Part shown: piece after piece, positions 5,589 to 8,003 of the stretch
How positions within the stretch are numbered: position 1 is the stretch's first letter
Layout of the letters: every line of letters begins with the position of its first letter
Origin: an uncultured Erysipelotrichaceae bacterium
Lineage (GTDB): Bacteria > Bacillota_I > Bacilli_A > Erysipelotrichales > Erysipelotrichaceae
Direction: 5' to 3'
Length of the DNA stretch: 8,003 nt
Assembly: GCA_946621045.1 (NCBI GenBank)
Contig: CAMOOA010000051.1
Span: forward strand, 1-8,003
The notes under the pieces: model-generated
What the model was told of the DNA's origin: nothing
Databases searched by the model: none
Seen by the model: the letters and a program-made list of their open reading frames with translations, nothing else
Program-made: the position numbers and the translations under genes

Positions 5589-7940
5589 ATGGAAGACAAA
5601 ATCAGAGAAATACTTTCCGGAATGACACTGGAAGAAAAAATCAGTCTTTGCAACGGAGCTGATTTCTGGCACAGCAAGGCCATGCCCGAACACGGCATTC
5701 CTGCAATTACAATGGCTGACGGGCCTCACGGTATGCGTGTTCAGAAAAACGCCGGGGACATGCTGGGCGTCAATGAATCCGAACCGTCGACCTGCTTTCC
5801 GACAGCTGTCACAAGCGGAGCGACCTGGGATCGGGAACTGATCCGTGAAGAAGGAGCAGCCATCGCATCAGAAGGTCTTTCCTATGGGGTCAATGTTGTG
5901 CTCGGCCCCGGTGTCAATATCAAGCGGGATCCCCGCTGCGGACGGAACTTCGAATACTTTTCGGAAGACCCGTTCCTTGCCGGCGAGATGGGAACAGCCT
6001 GGGTACAGGGCGCCCAGAGCAAGGGCATCGGCACGAGTCTCAAGCACTTTGCGGCGAACAGTCAGGAATACAAGCGGTTTAACGGAAACAGCCAGCTCGA
6101 CGAGCGCACGCTGAGAGAGATTTATCTCCCGGCGTTTGAGAGAGTCGTAAAGGAAGCGCAGCCTGCGACGGTCATGTGCGCGTATCCGATGATCAACGGC
6201 GAGCACTGCAGCGACAATAAGAAACTGCTGAATGATATCCTTCGCGAAGAGTGGGGCTTTGAAGGTCTTGTCGTTACCGACTGGGGCGCACTCTGTAATC
6301 GTGTGAAGGCAATGGAAGCCGGCTGTGATCTTTCCATGCCGGGCGGAAGCGACTATATGGAAGATAAAGTGGCCGAAGCAGTACGTGACGGCAGACTTCC
6401 GGAAAGCGCGGTCGATGCATGCGCGGGACGTGTGATCCGTCTTGCGCTGATCGGTGAGCTTCAGAACAAAGGCGAAGCGTTTGACACGGATGCGGACAAC
6501 GATATCGCAAGAAGAGTTGCGGAAGCCGGTGCGGTGCTTCTGAAAAACGAAGACGGTATCCTTCCGCTGAAACAGGAGGATATCGTGCTGATCGGCGACA
6601 TGGCAGGAAACATGCGTTATCAGGGTGCAGGCTCCAGCCATATCAATCCGGCGAAACTGATCAGCCTTCATGATGCGATGCCTGATGTTCCGTATGTTGC
6701 CTGCTGCAATGAAAACGGCGAGGTAACGGATATGGCAACCGCAGTGAACGCCGCGAAAAACGCAAAGATTGCGGTGGTCTGCGCGGGCCTTCCGGATGTT
6801 TATGAATCTGAAGGCTTCGACCGGGAGAATCTGAACATGCCTGCAGGCCATATGCGGATGATCGAAGCGGTTGCGGAAGCCAATCCGAATACCGTTGTTG
6901 TTCTGTTCTGCGGATGTGCGGTTGAGATTCCGTGGATCAGCAGGGTAAAGGCGGTTCTTTATATGGGTCTTCCGGGACAGGCCGGAGGACTTGCGGCCGC
7001 GAATCTGCTGACCGGAAAGGTCAATCCGAGCGGAAAGCTGACGGAGACCTGGCCGCTTCGTGTTACAGATGTTCCGAGTTATGAAACATTCGGCAGAAAA
7101 TACACTCATTACAGCGAAGGGATCTATGTGGGATACCGTTATTATCAGAAGGCGGGTGTGCCCGTACGCTTCCCGTTCGGATACGGTCTGAGCTACACGG
7201 AATTCTCCTACAGTGATATCCGTGCGGATAAGAATCACGTCACTGCGAAGATTACGAATACAGGAAAGACAGCCGGTGCGGAAACTGTTCAGCTTTATGT
7301 GAAAGCACCGCAGGACGGAATCCATCGTCCGCTGCGTGAACTCAGAGGTTTTGCAAAGGTGTTCCTTGAACCGGGGGAAACAAAGGAAGTCTCCTTTGAA
7401 CTGAATGACCGCAGTTTTGCGGTATGGTCCGACGGATGGAAGGTGCCCGGCGGAACATACACCGTTGAACTCGGCGCTTCCTCTGAAGATATCCGTCTTT
7501 CCGCGGAGGCTGCGGTTGAAGGCGAGGCTGTGGAAATTCCTTCCTGGCAGGCGGGCAGCTGGTATGAAACGCCGAAGGGAAAAGCGTCAGACAGTGATTT
7601 TGAAATGCTGTACGGCGGTCTGATCCAGCCGGAACCGAAGATCGTGAAAGGTAGATTTGACATGGAGATGTCGTCAATGGAGATGAAAGATAAGTCCCTT
7701 ATCATGAAATCCATGTACAACTCGACCGTAAAGACCATCGCGAAAGCATTCGGAGGCAAAGTGGATTTCAGCAACCCGACGTTCAGGATGATGGTAATGT
7801 CAGGCGCGGATTCTCCGCTGCGCGCAACGATTATTTCAAGCGGCGGCACATTCCCGGGCAATGTGGCGGAAGGAATGCTGGATATGGCTAACGGTCATAT
7901 CCGAGCAGGTCTGAAAAAAATAGCCGGCAAGAAAAAATAA
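5589..7940 (+). CDS. GH3 beta-glucosidase-like glycoside hydrolase, cytoplasmic
   Basis: This 783-residue enzyme has the architecture of bacterial GH3 beta-glucosidases without a PA14 insert. The N-terminal barrel starts with MTLEEK, IPAITMADGPHG and the substrate-pocket motifs KRDPRCGRNFEYFSEDP (112-128) and KHFAAN (152-157). The likely nucleophile is Asp231 in VVTDWGA. The second domain holds ESEGFDRENLNMP (406-418) with the probable acid/base Glu (406 or 408), then PSGKLTETWP and FPFGYGLSYTEF (528-539). A fibronectin-III-like domain spans roughly 550-640. Residues 650-783 form an extra tail, methionine-rich around 690-710, that many GH3 enzymes lack. There is no signal peptide. Specificity in this family varies (glucose, xylose, arabinose), so beta-glucosidase is the best guess and is supported by the rhamnosidase upstream, which would expose a beta-glucoside. 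The start is fixed by the AAGGAG site and the canonical N-terminus. Confidence 0.93.
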   Translation: MEDKIREILSGMTLEEKISLCNGADFWHSKAMPEHGIPAITMADGPHGMRVQKNAGDMLGVNESEPSTCFPTAVTSGATWDRELIREEGAAIASEGLSYGVNVVLGPGVNIKRDPRCGRNFEYFSEDPFLAGEMGTAWVQGAQSKGIGTSLKHFAANSQEYKRFNGNSQLDERTLREIYLPAFERVVKEAQPATVMCAYPMINGEHCSDNKKLLNDILREEWGFEGLVVTDWGALCNRVKAMEAGCDLSMPGGSDYMEDKVAEAVRDGRLPESAVDACAGRVIRLALIGELQNKGEAFDTDADNDIARRVAEAGAVLLKNEDGILPLKQEDIVLIGDMAGNMRYQGAGSSHINPAKLISLHDAMPDVPYVACCNENGEVTDMATAVNAAKNAKIAVVCAGLPDVYESEGFDRENLNMPAGHMRMIEAVAEANPNTVVVLFCGCAVEIPWISRVKAVLYMGLPGQAGGLAAANLLTGKVNPSGKLTETWPLRVTDVPSYETFGRKYTHYSEGIYVGYRYYQKAGVPVRFPFGYGLSYTEFSYSDIRADKNHVTAKITNTGKTAGAETVQLYVKAPQDGIHRPLRELRGFAKVFLEPGETKEVSFELNDRSFAVWSDGWKVPGGTYTVELGASSEDIRLSAEAAVEGEAVEIPSWQAGSWYETPKGKASDSDFEMLYGGLIQPEPKIVKGRFDMEMSSMEMKDKSLIMKSMYNSTVKTIAKAFGGKVDFSNPTFRMMVMSGADSPLRATIISSGGTFPGNVAEGMLDMANGHIRAGLKKIAGKKK

Positions 7941-7950
7941 GATGTCTCGG

Positions 7951-7984
7951 ATGCGCTTTCTGATACGGTCAGGGAGCGCATTTT
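7951..7984 (+). terminator. Probable rho-independent terminator of the operon
   Basis: Eleven bases after the GH3 stop codon, ATGCGCTTTCTGA (7951-7963) pairs with TCAGGGAGCGCAT (7969-7981) over 13 consecutive positions. Two of these are T-G wobbles, and the loop is TACGG. TTT follows, giving a four-base T-run with the last stem base. The stem is strong but the T-run is short, so termination efficiency is uncertain. The remaining bases to 8003 show no gene start. Confidence 0.65.
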
Positions 7985-8003
7985 CACTGCGGATGAACAG
8001 AAT

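Noticed and set aside
5589..5700. Possible secretion signal on the GH3 enzyme
   Set aside because: The N-terminus is polar and charged (MEDKIREILSGMTLEEK), with no hydrophobic core and no lipobox, and the canonical domain begins at once. The rhamnosidase N-terminus likewise starts directly with its first domain.
5868..7325. A 485-codon open frame on the minus strand inside the GH3 gene
   Set aside because: It is antisense to an intact GH3 gene, without a ribosome site or domain pattern, and fully explained by the codon bias of the sense gene.

Overview
The window looks like a carbohydrate-utilisation locus from a low-to-mid GC member of the Bacillota (Firmicutes), probably a gut or plant-fibre-associated anaerobe. 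The grounds are strong AGGAG-type ribosome binding sites before each plus-strand gene, a CcpA-type cre-like site, an AraC-family regulator of a style common in Firmicutes, and a base composition near 50% GC by eye. The rank below phylum cannot be fixed from this sequence.

Layout. Positions 1-1179 (minus strand) hold an AraC-family transcriptional regulator that runs off the left edge with probably only its last few residues missing. A divergent control region follows (1180-1295), with an 8-bp direct repeat spaced 20 bp apart, a cre-like palindrome and plausible promoter elements. Three plus-strand genes then run in series: a GPH (MelB-type) cation symporter of the major facilitator superfamily (1296-2696), a GH78 alpha-L-rhamnosidase (2814-5573) and a GH3 beta-glucosidase-like enzyme (5589-7940). 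The 117-bp gap between transporter and rhamnosidase contains three GC-rich or perfect hairpins with competing alternative pairings. The GH78-GH3 junction is tight: the stop codon of the first lies inside the Shine-Dalgarno of the second. A 13-bp hairpin followed by a short T-run (7951-7984) probably ends the operon.

How the genes fit together. Neither glycosidase has a signal peptide, so both should act in the cytoplasm on a substrate brought in by the GPH symporter. An alpha-rhamnosidase followed by a beta-glucosidase is the order needed to strip a rhamnosyl-beta-glucoside: rhamnose first, then glucose from the aglycone or remaining sugar. Rutinosides or neohesperidosides of plant flavonoids are the obvious candidates. 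The divergent AraC protein would sense the substrate or a product, and the cre-like site would add glucose repression. The substrate assignment is inference. No rhamnose catabolic genes (isomerase, kinase, aldolase) lie in the window.

The points most worth a second look are the poorly characterised C-terminal tails on both glycosidases, which carry similar motifs although the catalytic families are unrelated; the structured intergenic RNA between transporter and enzymes; and the putative substrate pathway itself. I see no mobile element, CRISPR array, tRNA or rRNA.
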